A stretch of DNA of 64,000 bases from Methanohalophilus levihalophilus (GTDB lineage: Archaea; Halobacteriota; Methanosarcinia; Methanosarcinales; Methanosarcinaceae): assembly GCF_017874375.1 (NCBI RefSeq), contig NZ_JAGGLK010000002.1, forward strand, positions 1 through 64,000. The letters are read 5' to 3'. The notes beneath the pieces are model-generated. The model saw only the letters and a program-made list of their open reading frames with translations. It was not told the origin of the DNA and ran no database searches. This document shows, in pieces, positions 27,427 to 35,056 of this stretch (the first letter of the stretch is position 1; each line of letters begins with the position of its first letter). The position numbers and the translations under genes are program-made.

Positions 27427-27708
27427 TCACATGATTTTTGGCCCTTTGATGTAGCCTTCCTTGCTTTCATCCGCATTGCTAAGCACGTCTTCCTGTGGAA
27501 GTGAAGGTGTACGCTCATCTTCCCTGAAAACGTTCATCAAATCTGCGACGTGGTACGTGGGATCTACGCCGGACGTATCCACCTCATCCAGCTGGTTAAA
27601 GTAATCGAGTACAGTGTTCAGTTCGGAGGCGTACTTTTCGGCCTCTTCCTCTGAGAGACTGATACGGGAAAGCCATCCGACATGTTCCACTTCATCCTTT
27701 GTGATCAT
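27427..27708 (-). CDS. gatC: Asp-tRNA(Asn)/Glu-tRNA(Gln) amidotransferase subunit C
   Basis: 93 residues, the small clamp subunit that wraps GatA and GatB. The pattern VEHVGWLSRISLSEEE, followed by SELNTVLDYFNQLDEVDTSGVDPTYHV and the C-terminal LREDERTPSLPQEDVL-type segment, is characteristic. It is first in the gatCAB operon. A GAGGAA sequence upstream of the ATG may be its ribosome site. Confidence 0.93.
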   Translation of the reverse strand: MITKDEVEHVGWLSRISLSEEEAEKYASELNTVLDYFNQLDEVDTSGVDPTYHVADLMNVFREDERTPSLPQEDVLSNADESKEGYIKGPKIM

Positions 27709-27794
27709 CGTGAGTTCCTCTGGAATGAATTAATGATTATATATGTCAGTTACACAAAAGGTAATGATATTAAAATATTCTTGTCATTGCAGGT

Positions 27795-28961
27795 TCAGCA
27801 CTTCTTCTTGTCCCTGCGGTTAATACCATACATCTGTACTTTCTTGAGTTTCGCCAGATGCATGACATGCTCCATCTCAACATCTTCCAGAGGCCTAGCT
27901 TCGATAAAACCACTATCTATAGCTTCTTTGAATATTTCATATCCAATGGATGAACGTGCAAGAACAGTCGTGTATCCCTTTGGACTCCCGATACCTCCGA
28001 AGCTTATATCCGAATTCTCAGCAGCCATATCAGTACAATACTTGCAGGAACTGCTCCTATATTCATCAAAATCTGAAAGTGGAAACTTTTCCACCCCTTC
28101 TTTTGTTTCAAATTCAAACATTCCTTTCCGGATTTTCATCGCATCAATATCCTTAAGGGAAAAACCGTGATTTTCCGCAAATTCCTTAATTCCTTCGTAG
28201 GAAAAAGTATCCATGCAAAAAAGACCAAGACGCAGGACATTTGCCCTCATGAACAGGCGCAGAAATCCTGAAGGGCTTTTTTGCATCTTGTAAACTGCAT
28301 CTATGTTGCAGCTCGGACCCACAAATGCAATGCTTCGCATACCTTTCTCTATGGAATCCATCAACTGGCCTATTGTCATGCTGTGGGAATAAATGCTTCC
28401 GGAGGAATTCAGCAAATCACCATATGATTTGGCTACAATTGCAACAGGTTTCCAGGGTTCTGCCTCTGATTTTGTGGTCACTACCGCACAGTCGATGAGA
28501 CCTTCCTCCAGAGCATAGGCGAGTAGTGCAGTTACAACACCTCCATCCTGCCCCCTGACATCTTTGAGCTTGCTTTGGGCAGCATAGGCAAAGCGGATTT
28601 TCCCGATCAAATCCTCTTCAGTGGTGATAGTTCGGGGACATTGGTTATAGCAAACCCCACAACCATTGCATGGACCAACAATGCGCGGTTTATCATCCCT
28701 CATCTCAATAAATTCGCAGGATGCGGCACAGGCACCACACATGGTACATATACCCGGTTTTATGATATCCCTGTTCAGCTTCCCAAACGAAAGCCTTGTT
28801 TCCTCATCGATGCTATGCTTAAGCCGGGCAACACTTTTCTTCATATCCCTGAACGAGCGCATACACTCCGATGAACAAAAAAAGTACTCCTGATCCCCAT
28901 ACTCAAACTTGTAAGGTGTGCATTCCGGAACTTCCTGATCACACACCGGATCATATTTCAT
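27795..28961 (-). CDS. FrhB/FpoF-family F420-dependent oxidoreductase with N-terminal YHS domain
   Basis: 388 residues. The first 40 form a YHS/TRASH metal-binding domain (YDPVCDQEV, C7, C14, then YFFCSSECMRSF with C29 and C33). Next are two 4Fe-4S motifs (CTMCGACAASC and CNGCGVCYNQCPR). The remainder is the coenzyme F420 hydrogenase/dehydrogenase beta-subunit fold, with VGPSCNIDAVYKMQ, LFCMDTFSYEG and SCKYCTDMAAENSDISFGG. Such proteins oxidise or reduce F420 via FAD and pass electrons to iron-sulfur clusters. The YHS fusion is unusual. The gene stands alone, so its partner is unknown. The C-terminus ends RRDKKKC. Confidence 0.78.
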   Translation of the reverse strand: MKYDPVCDQEVPECTPYKFEYGDQEYFFCSSECMRSFRDMKKSVARLKHSIDEETRLSFGKLNRDIIKPGICTMCGACAASCEFIEMRDDKPRIVGPCNGCGVCYNQCPRTITTEEDLIGKIRFAYAAQSKLKDVRGQDGGVVTALLAYALEEGLIDCAVVTTKSEAEPWKPVAIVAKSYGDLLNSSGSIYSHSMTIGQLMDSIEKGMRSIAFVGPSCNIDAVYKMQKSPSGFLRLFMRANVLRLGLFCMDTFSYEGIKEFAENHGFSLKDIDAMKIRKGMFEFETKEGVEKFPLSDFDEYRSSSCKYCTDMAAENSDISFGGIGSPKGYTTVLARSSIGYEIFKEAIDSGFIEARPLEDVEMEHVMHLAKLKKVQMYGINRRDKKKC

Positions 28962-29119
28962 TTTGCTATTTTCTCCTTTTATAGTGACAAGATCACTTTC
29001 GCAGAGAAGGCAGAAACTGGCCTCCAGAAAAGAGGTTAACTCACTAGCTTAAGAAGTTCTCGCTCCGAAGCAATTTTTCGTGCTTCATCGCCATAATTTA
29101 TCATGAAAAACAATAACAA

Positions 29120-30301
29120 TCATTGTTTAGTATTTTTAGGACTTGCAGGAATAGTGAAAGTAAACGTACTCCCGGTCCCCAATTCGCTTTCGACCCGGAT
29201 CTCCCCGTCATGCATCTCTACAAATGCATCAACAATCGAGAGCCCAAGACCTGTGCCTTCATCTTCCCGGCCAATGGAGTTCGGGATCTGCCTGAAAGGC
29301 TCGAATATTTTGTTGAGATATTCTTCGGGAATTCCTATACCAGTGTCTGAAACTGATATTTGCACCCCATCCCGGGTTTCTTCAAAAACAAGTGAAATCC
29401 GGCCATAAGTTGGAGTAAACTTAACCGCATTCTCCAGCAGGTTGTGAAGAATTTGCTTTAGCTTGGATCTGTCTGCAATAACCGGAAAATATTCAGAATT
29501 AAAATCTGCGACAAGGCTTATGTGTTTTTCCATAGCAAGAGGCCTGAAAACTTCCACTTCATCATTGAGTACTTCTATAAGGTTAAAAACTTCCAGATAA
29601 AGCTCATACTTTCCTGCATCAACTTTTGTGACGTCGAGAATATCATTAATGACGCTTAACAGATGATTGCTGCTCTTCACTATGTTTTGGATGTAACCCT
29701 GCTGCTTTGCAGTAAAATCATCCCCTTTTTCAGATTCAAGTAGCTGGGAAAAACCAATTATGGAATTCAGCGGTGTCCGCAATTCGTGGCTCATGTTCGC
29801 AAGGAATGCCGACTTGGAATGATTCGCTTTTTCAGCCGCGAGTTTGGCCTCAAATAGGGATTCTCTGCCCTTGATAAGTGCTTTTTCCGTTTCTTTCTGG
29901 CTTGTGACATCGTCGACTGTAAGCAATACCCTTTGGTTGCTATCCAGTCGGATTAGAGTGGTTGAAATAATCAGATCTCTCGTGGAAGGACCCCTGTCAG
30001 TTCTGATTGTTAGCTCCCCGCTTTTCTTGTAGACACTTTCACCTGTCTGGAAAGTGTGCATTACAGCATTCCTGACCGGACATTCTGAACAATCCGCACT
30101 TCTTCCACATCCTTCCCTATCAAACGAATTTACACAATCAAACAGCTCTCCGCCAAGGAGGCCCAACGACTGCTCAGGACTTTTCCCGAGAACTTCGGAA
30201 GCGAAGTGATTAATAGCATCAACTTTGCCCTCGGGATTTACAACTATCATAACAAACGGAACATCATCAAAAAAGGATGTCAGTGCGGAAGTTTCCTCCA
30301 T
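29120..30301 (-). CDS. PAS-domain sensor histidine kinase (paralogue A)
   Basis: 393 residues without membrane segments. An N-terminal PAS domain (about 10-130) carries a cysteine set at C56, C65, C71 and C74 (GCGRSADCSECPVRN). A short coiled linker leads to HisKA with NMSHELRTPLNS and an intact HATPase domain: N-box NLLENAVKFTP, G1 SDTGIGIP, G2 EGTGLGLSIV. It is a cytoplasmic sensor whose cysteines may hold a metal, cluster or redox signal. A close paralogue lies 82 bases upstream on the same strand, so this looks like a tandem duplication. No receiver gene is adjacent. The 158 bases downstream of its stop hold no convincing gene. Confidence 0.87.
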   Translation of the reverse strand: MEETSALTSFFDDVPFVMIVVNPEGKVDAINHFASEVLGKSPEQSLGLLGGELFDCVNSFDREGCGRSADCSECPVRNAVMHTFQTGESVYKKSGELTIRTDRGPSTRDLIISTTLIRLDSNQRVLLTVDDVTSQKETEKALIKGRESLFEAKLAAEKANHSKSAFLANMSHELRTPLNSIIGFSQLLESEKGDDFTAKQQGYIQNIVKSSNHLLSVINDILDVTKVDAGKYELYLEVFNLIEVLNDEVEVFRPLAMEKHISLVADFNSEYFPVIADRSKLKQILHNLLENAVKFTPTYGRISLVFEETRDGVQISVSDTGIGIPEEYLNKIFEPFRQIPNSIGREDEGTGLGLSIVDAFVEMHDGEIRVESELGTGSTFTFTIPASPKNTKQ

Positions 30302-30383
30302 CGTTTTGCTCCCCTACCCCTTCCTAATACTATTTGTTAACTATATACTACTTGTGCTACTATGTCAGGAAAAACGATAACGA

Positions 30384-31571
30384 TTATGAAGCGGAAACTT
30401 CGATACCTTCAGGTATAGTAAAAGTAAATATGCTTCCTTCTCCAACTTCACTTTCAACCCAGATCTTACCTCCATGAATCTCAACAAATGGTTTTACAAT
30501 TGAGAGTCCGAGGCCTGTCCCCTCATATTCCCGGCTGCTGGAATCCTGTACTTGCTTAAAAGGCTCGAATATATTCTCAAGATCTTCTTTTGGAATTCCT
30601 ATTCCTGTGTCAGATACTGAGACTTGGATACAATCATCTGTTTTCCTGAGATCCAGTGAAATCTTTCCATTAGGCGGGGTAAACTTTACAGCGTTTCCCA
30701 GAAGATTATACAGGATCTGCCTCATGTTGGATTTGTCTGCATAGACAGGGAATTGTTCGCCGTCCAAATTCGAAGAAATGGAGATGGCCTTTTTCATAGC
30801 AAGGGGATGAATCATCTGCAATGTATCTTCAGCTAGCTCTGCAAAATCAAACTCTTCAGGGCAAAGCTCATGCTTGTTTGCGTCTATTTTTGAAAGATCA
30901 AGAATATCGTTGATCAGATGCAGGAGATGCGTACCGCTTTTCAAAACGTTTTCCACATATCCTTGCTGCTTCTCGGTGAGTTCTCCTCTTTTTTTGTCAC
31001 CAAGCAACTGGGAGAAACCTATTATTGAATTCAATGGAGTGCGCAGCTCATGGCTCATGGTGGCCAAGAAAGACGATTTGGAACGATTGGCGTGTTCAGC
31101 CTCCAGTTTGGCTTTTAAAAGCATTTCTTTGCTCTGAATCAATGCTTGTTCCGTCTCTTTGAGTTTTGTTATATCGTCAACCGTGAGTAAAACTTTAGGG
31201 GCACCAGAGCTGCTTAGCAAAGAAGTTGAGATTACAAGTTCTCTTGTAGACTTTTCACCTTCAGCTATCACTGTCAATTGCCCGTTTTTCTTATAAATGT
31301 CATCGCCTGTCTGAAAAGTGTGCGTTACACAATTGCGAACCGAACAAGAAGAACACTCCCTGTTTTTTCCGCACCCTTCGCCCTTGAACGCATTAACACA
31401 ATTGAATAAATCCCCGCCAAGAAGATTTAATGAATGTTCCCAATCCTTACCAACAGCAATGGTTCCGGTATGGTTAATGTCTTCAACTCTCCCTTCCTCG
31501 TTGACAATAACCATAACAAATGGAGCTTTATTGAAAATAGATCTGAACGTGGCATTGTTTCCACTTTTCAT
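30384..31571 (-). CDS. PAS-domain sensor histidine kinase (paralogue B)
   Basis: 395 residues, collinear with the kinase downstream. The PAS domain has the same cysteine spacing at C58, C67, C73 and C76 (GCGKNRECSSCSVRN). HisKA shows TMSHELRTPLNS; the ATPase motifs are NLLGNAVKFTPP, SDTGIGIP and EGTGLGLSIV. The two proteins have diverged well beyond recent duplication, mainly in the PAS domain and linker, so they probably sense different or graded signals. It is divergent from a radical SAM gene, with a 174-base shared upstream region. Confidence 0.87.
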   Translation of the reverse strand: MKSGNNATFRSIFNKAPFVMVIVNEEGRVEDINHTGTIAVGKDWEHSLNLLGGDLFNCVNAFKGEGCGKNRECSSCSVRNCVTHTFQTGDDIYKKNGQLTVIAEGEKSTRELVISTSLLSSSGAPKVLLTVDDITKLKETEQALIQSKEMLLKAKLEAEHANRSKSSFLATMSHELRTPLNSIIGFSQLLGDKKRGELTEKQQGYVENVLKSGTHLLHLINDILDLSKIDANKHELCPEEFDFAELAEDTLQMIHPLAMKKAISISSNLDGEQFPVYADKSNMRQILYNLLGNAVKFTPPNGKISLDLRKTDDCIQVSVSDTGIGIPKEDLENIFEPFKQVQDSSSREYEGTGLGLSIVKPFVEIHGGKIWVESEVGEGSIFTFTIPEGIEVSAS

Positions 31572-31745
31572 CCTATTAAATTATGTCCTTCCCTGAATAT
31601 CAACTTTTTTGAATGGCATTACCCAGATACATGTGTCTATTCCTTTCCTATTGGAAATTCAAGATATCCTTATTTTTAAATCTCAGGCATACACCAATCT
31701 TACCGGGCAAAAGCTATAAAAGCAAAAGTTCACATTCGTGAATTG

Positions 31746-32723
31746 ATGGATGCCAAAACAAAAGCCAGGCTTCTGGAAATTGGAAAAGTCCGAATGGACC
31801 CGGCCCTTTTGAAGAAAGTTACAATCCCCACAGCCGGACCTGGTGCCGGGAAACTGGCATTTTTCTTCCGTTCAGGCGACCAGCGGGTAAGGCTGGGAAT
31901 CAATGAAAACTCTCCGTTTCTCGCGACAGAAGAAGACGGGAAAATTGTAATCCGAGAAAATGGACAGGAAATCGTGCGGGGAGAGATTGAAGAAGAGCTT
32001 ATCCATTGTCCGGATCAGGCTTACGTCAACCTCACGGAAAAGTGCACTTTTGATTGCAAATTCTGCCCTGTCCCAAAGCTTTCCGGGAAAGTGAAATCCG
32101 TGGAAGAAGTGCTTCAGATGATTGAAGAAGCAAATGCCAGCGGCAAGCTGAAAGGCATTTCCATAACTTCAGGAGTGGACACGACAGCCGAAAAAGAAGT
32201 TGAGAGGGCAATCAATGTCATTGAGGGAACAAAGAAATACGGAGTCCCTATAGGTGTCGGCATTTATCCAACAGAAGGATCCACAAAAAGACTCAGGGAT
32301 GCAGGTGCCGAGGAAATCAAGTACAACGTGGAAACCATGGATAGGGAACTCCATGATAAATTATGCCCGGAACAGCCTCTTGAAGAAACTCTTAATGCGC
32401 TGCATGAAGCCGTGGAGATCTTCGGAAGGAATCACGTTTGTTCAAACTTCATAATTGGACTGGGAGAGTCCGATGAGACCGTTGAAAAGGGCATCAAGGA
32501 ACTGATTACCATGGGAGTTGTGCCCATTCTCCGTCCTGCAAGTATGCATCCCCTGCGTGAAGGTGAAGTGTTTATCGATCGTCCAACCGGTGATCGATTG
32601 CTTCGACTGACAAAATTCCTCCGGGAGGAGCTAGAGAAAGCTGATCTTGATCCCGGAGCCTTTAAGACAATGTGTCTTCCCTGTACAGGTTGTGATCTGA
32701 GTCCCTACTACGATCTGGAATAA
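31746..32723 (+). CDS. Radical SAM protein, biotin-synthase/HydE-like, with C-terminal cysteine motif
   Basis: 325 residues from the ATG at 31746. The cluster motif CTFDCKFC (C100, C104, C107) sits about 95 residues in, after an N-terminal domain that I do not recognise. The barrel resembles BioB/HydE-type enzymes (SITSGVD, YNVETMDRELHDKLCP, IIGLGESDETVEKGI, RPASMHPLREGE). A second group, CLPCTGC, lies near the C-terminus and could bind an auxiliary cluster. Methanogens have several such proteins of unknown reaction. A hypothetical gene follows after 24 bases. Confidence 0.75.
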   Translation: MDAKTKARLLEIGKVRMDPALLKKVTIPTAGPGAGKLAFFFRSGDQRVRLGINENSPFLATEEDGKIVIRENGQEIVRGEIEEELIHCPDQAYVNLTEKCTFDCKFCPVPKLSGKVKSVEEVLQMIEEANASGKLKGISITSGVDTTAEKEVERAINVIEGTKKYGVPIGVGIYPTEGSTKRLRDAGAEEIKYNVETMDRELHDKLCPEQPLEETLNALHEAVEIFGRNHVCSNFIIGLGESDETVEKGIKELITMGVVPILRPASMHPLREGEVFIDRPTGDRLLRLTKFLREELEKADLDPGAFKTMCLPCTGCDLSPYYDLE

Positions 32724-32747
32724 AAGCTACTGGAATCCAAGAATACC

Positions 32748-33062
32748 ATGGAAGAAGTCCTGGATGCATCCACTGAAATGCAGGAATCTGATTTTGATTT
32801 TACGAAACCTCCATTATCCCTTGAATTCATAAAGGGGATTTTCAGCAAAAACGAGATTATTGCTATCATTGACTTTGGAATGCGACATTTTTACGTGATG
32901 CAGGAAGACAATGAACCAATGACACCTCTTTACGATAATTCATCTTATCATCCTGATATCGAGGAAATAATCCTGTTCATGCAAGTGGAAAATATAAGGA
33001 TAATAAAGATGAAGGATGGCAAATTGTACCGTGGTTCAATAGAAAGGGGATATGAAAAATAA
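32748..33062 (+). CDS. Hypothetical protein (104 residues)
   Basis: Not recognised. The first 25 residues are acidic and probably disordered. The rest alternates strands and helices (IIAIIDFGMRHFYVMQE, IEEIILFMQVENIRIIKM, KLYRGSIERGYEK), consistent with a small folded domain. No cysteines or metal motifs are present. It lies 24 bases after the radical SAM gene and may share its transcript. A two-helix membrane protein gene follows 53 bases later. Confidence 0.6.
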   Translation: MEEVLDASTEMQESDFDFTKPPLSLEFIKGIFSKNEIIAIIDFGMRHFYVMQEDNEPMTPLYDNSSYHPDIEEIILFMQVENIRIIKMKDGKLYRGSIERGYEK

Positions 33063-33115
33063 TGCTCAAAATTCTGGAAAAGTATTAATAATCTACTTCC
33101 CTATGAAAGGCAGAC

Positions 33116-33328
33116 ATGATTGAAAAATTATATGAAATCCATATTGGATATGTCATTGCAATCGGTATTATCATCAGCGCAACTCTTTTTTCTTTCCTTC
33201 TCAGGTATGCGGATGAAGGAAATTTTGTCCTTGTTCTGTTGCTTGGTATATCAATTGGTATAGTAGCCATTCTCATTACCAAGGTTATCGCATACCAGCG
33301 CTATTACAAACAATTCAAGGATATGTAA
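33116..33328 (+). CDS. Small membrane protein with two helices
   Basis: 70 residues. Two transmembrane helices are clear (HIGYVIAIGIIISATLFSFLL and FVLVLLLGISIGIVAILITKV), joined by the short loop RYADEGN and ending in a basic/aromatic tail AYQRYYKQFKDM. GAAAGGC upstream may serve as a weak ribosome site. It converges with the Mrr-like gene, leaving one base between the stops. Function unknown. Confidence 0.6.
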   Translation: MIEKLYEIHIGYVIAIGIIISATLFSFLLRYADEGNFVLVLLLGISIGIVAILITKVIAYQRYYKQFKDM

Positions 33329-33329
33329 T

Positions 33330-34349
33330 TCAATATCCCTGAATAGCATTCCTTACTGAATTTAGCCAGTCGCCAGCATCCTTTACTTCAACTTCATGGC
33401 GAATTATTCCATCTTTAGATTCAAGAATCACAAGCTTTTTCCGCCGGAAAGCTCCCGCGCTTCCTCCCTCACACCCGGCGATATCTTTCAGGTTAATAGA
33501 AAGCAATAATTCATTCTTTTTCCCGATAACTTCAAACCTGCGGGAGGTAAGGATAACGAATTCTCTGCCGGAACTCTCCAGCTTCATGAGAGTCTCGCCC
33601 CGAAGGTACGAGGGACGAAGGCTCTCTAGCATGGATATGAAGGCCTGAAGCTTAAGCGGAGTAAATTTCATAATTTCAAAACTGCTGCCTCCAAAAACCA
33701 GGATAATATCGTTTGCTTCCTGATGGAATCCTACAATATCCTTCACCTTAAGCCTCTTTAAAAGCTCAGGTTTTCGGGAGAAGAGAGAAGTGGATTGTTT
33801 TTCAAGAAAAATGTGTTCAGGAGTAAGAGTCAGGTTTACCTTTGACCCTTCAAACATCACATGATGTCGTCCAATAACCGTTTCGCCATTAACAGAGATT
33901 TCAGTTTCTGGCGCAGACTGCTTTGAATCGGGATATTGCTCAGGACAGTAATGATCAAGCATTGTAACCAGCAAGGAGCCTTCTATGAGTTTTACATTGT
34001 GTTTTGCTGCTTCCTCATGGGCTTCCCTTGTAAAGCCGGAAGTTGTTACGATAATAACCCCGTCAACATGTTCGCGGTATTTGAGGCTGCAATATTCCCG
34101 GACTTCCTTTACACCCACGTTTCCACTGTAGCGTTTTGCCTGGATCAGCCACACATGGGATAGACCCACGTGATCAATGGAAGCTTCAATGTCCACCCCG
34201 CCATCTTTTGAAACAGGAGTTAATCGGGTTCTGTAACCCATAGCCTGAAAGAGATGGGATACCAGATTTTCAAAATCTGTTGGATTAAGCTGACGCAGAT
34301 AACTAAGATCCCACATGAAATCATTCTTCAGCTGTGTAAGAAAGTCCAC
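33330..34349 (-). CDS. Mrr-type restriction endonuclease-like protein
   Basis: 339 residues. The N-terminal 140 residues are an Mrr_cat domain of the PD-(D/E)xK fold: helix LNPTDFENLVSHLFQAMGY, catalytic D in KDGGVDIEA, and QAKRY as the Q/ExK element. Mrr proteins cut modified DNA. The last 180 residues form a beta-rich domain (two similar halves around LTPEHIFLEK and ILTSRRFEVIGK) that I do not recognise, possibly a PH-like fold. No methyltransferase gene is adjacent, which fits a modification-dependent or housekeeping nuclease. The start is GTG at 34349, overlapping the zinc-ribbon gene by 29 bases, or ATG at 34316, which avoids the overlap. Confidence 0.78.
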   Translation of the reverse strand: MDFLTQLKNDFMWDLSYLRQLNPTDFENLVSHLFQAMGYRTRLTPVSKDGGVDIEASIDHVGLSHVWLIQAKRYSGNVGVKEVREYCSLKYREHVDGVIIVTTSGFTREAHEEAAKHNVKLIEGSLLVTMLDHYCPEQYPDSKQSAPETEISVNGETVIGRHHVMFEGSKVNLTLTPEHIFLEKQSTSLFSRKPELLKRLKVKDIVGFHQEANDIILVFGGSSFEIMKFTPLKLQAFISMLESLRPSYLRGETLMKLESSGREFVILTSRRFEVIGKKNELLLSINLKDIAGCEGGSAGAFRRKKLVILESKDGIIRHEVEVKDAGDWLNSVRNAIQGY

Positions 34350-34554
34350 ACTCCGGACAGGAATAGGTTACCAGCTTTACCCCTTTTTTTGTAGCAGTTG
34401 CTGATCTTTGCATCCATGTGCCGCATGTAACACATTTCTGATCAAATACCGTACGGTTTGGAACAGTTTTTTCATCCTGACCTTCCAAGGCATTTCCTCC
34501 AATTAAGCTCCCTTTTACGCATCCAAATGTGGGTTGTGTGTAATTTGCGGACAA
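34321..34554 (-). CDS. Zinc-ribbon protein (77 residues)
   Basis: The C-terminal 45 residues contain one zinc ribbon: CVTCGTWM and, 25 residues later, CPECGLSY. The N-terminal 30 residues are low in structure and may not all be translated. The end overlaps the longest form of the Mrr-like gene by 29 bases on the same strand, suggesting coupled expression. The protein may help the nuclease bind nucleic acid or be an independent small zinc protein. Function unknown. Confidence 0.55.
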   Translation of the reverse strand: MSANYTQPTFGCVKGSLIGGNALEGQDEKTVPNRTVFDQKCVTCGTWMQRSATATKKGVKLVTYSCPECGLSYTAEE

Positions 34555-34654
34555 CCATGCAAATGTTTAAATGCTTTTATTTCGTAGATATGAAGGGATA
34601 ACTCAATATTAACAGATATAACTTGTGAATTATTTACAGGATTGGTGTATTGGA

Positions 34655-35053
34655 ATGGATGAACTCGAAGAGATCAGGAAAAAGCGAATTGAAGAGCTTA
34701 AGAAAGATGTCGAACGAAGCAATTTTCCTTCTACACCTGTAGAAATAACCGATGCGGAATTCGGCTATTTTATAGAAAAATATCCTGTGGCGGTGATTGA
34801 TTGCTGGGCTCCGTGGTGCGGCCCATGCCGCCGAATAGCACCGGTTATTGAAGAGCTTGCTGCATCCATGCAGGGAAAGGTTGTCTTCGGTAAGCTCAAC
34901 ACGGATCTCAATCGGGTAACCTCCATGGAATACCAGATCTCAGCGATCCCTACACTCCTTGTTTTCCAGAACGGAAAACTCTCTGAACGCATCGTTGGTG
35001 CCCTTCCAAAAGAGCAAATCGTCGAAAAAATCACTCCACTAATCCAAGGTTAA
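34655..35053 (+). CDS. Thioredoxin
   Basis: About 132 residues from the ATG at 34655, chosen because GGTG lies 9 bases upstream; an earlier ATG at 34625 would add 10 unrelated residues. The active site WCGPC lies in IDCWAPWCGPCRRIAP, and the cis-proline is in ISAIPTLLVFQNGK. An N-terminal charged helix of about 30 residues precedes the fold, a feature of some methanogen thioredoxins. It ends 3 bases before the marker-protein-14 gene, so they are likely co-transcribed. A role in redox control of methanogenesis proteins is plausible. Confidence 0.9.
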   Translation: MDELEEIRKKRIEELKKDVERSNFPSTPVEITDAEFGYFIEKYPVAVIDCWAPWCGPCRRIAPVIEELAASMQGKVVFGKLNTDLNRVTSMEYQISAIPTLLVFQNGKLSERIVGALPKEQIVEKITPLIQG

Positions 35054-35056
35054 AAC

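Noticed and set aside
29035-29103. A 22-codon frame after the first sensor kinase
   Set aside because: Very short, no ribosome site, no recognisable product; kept as intergenic sequence.
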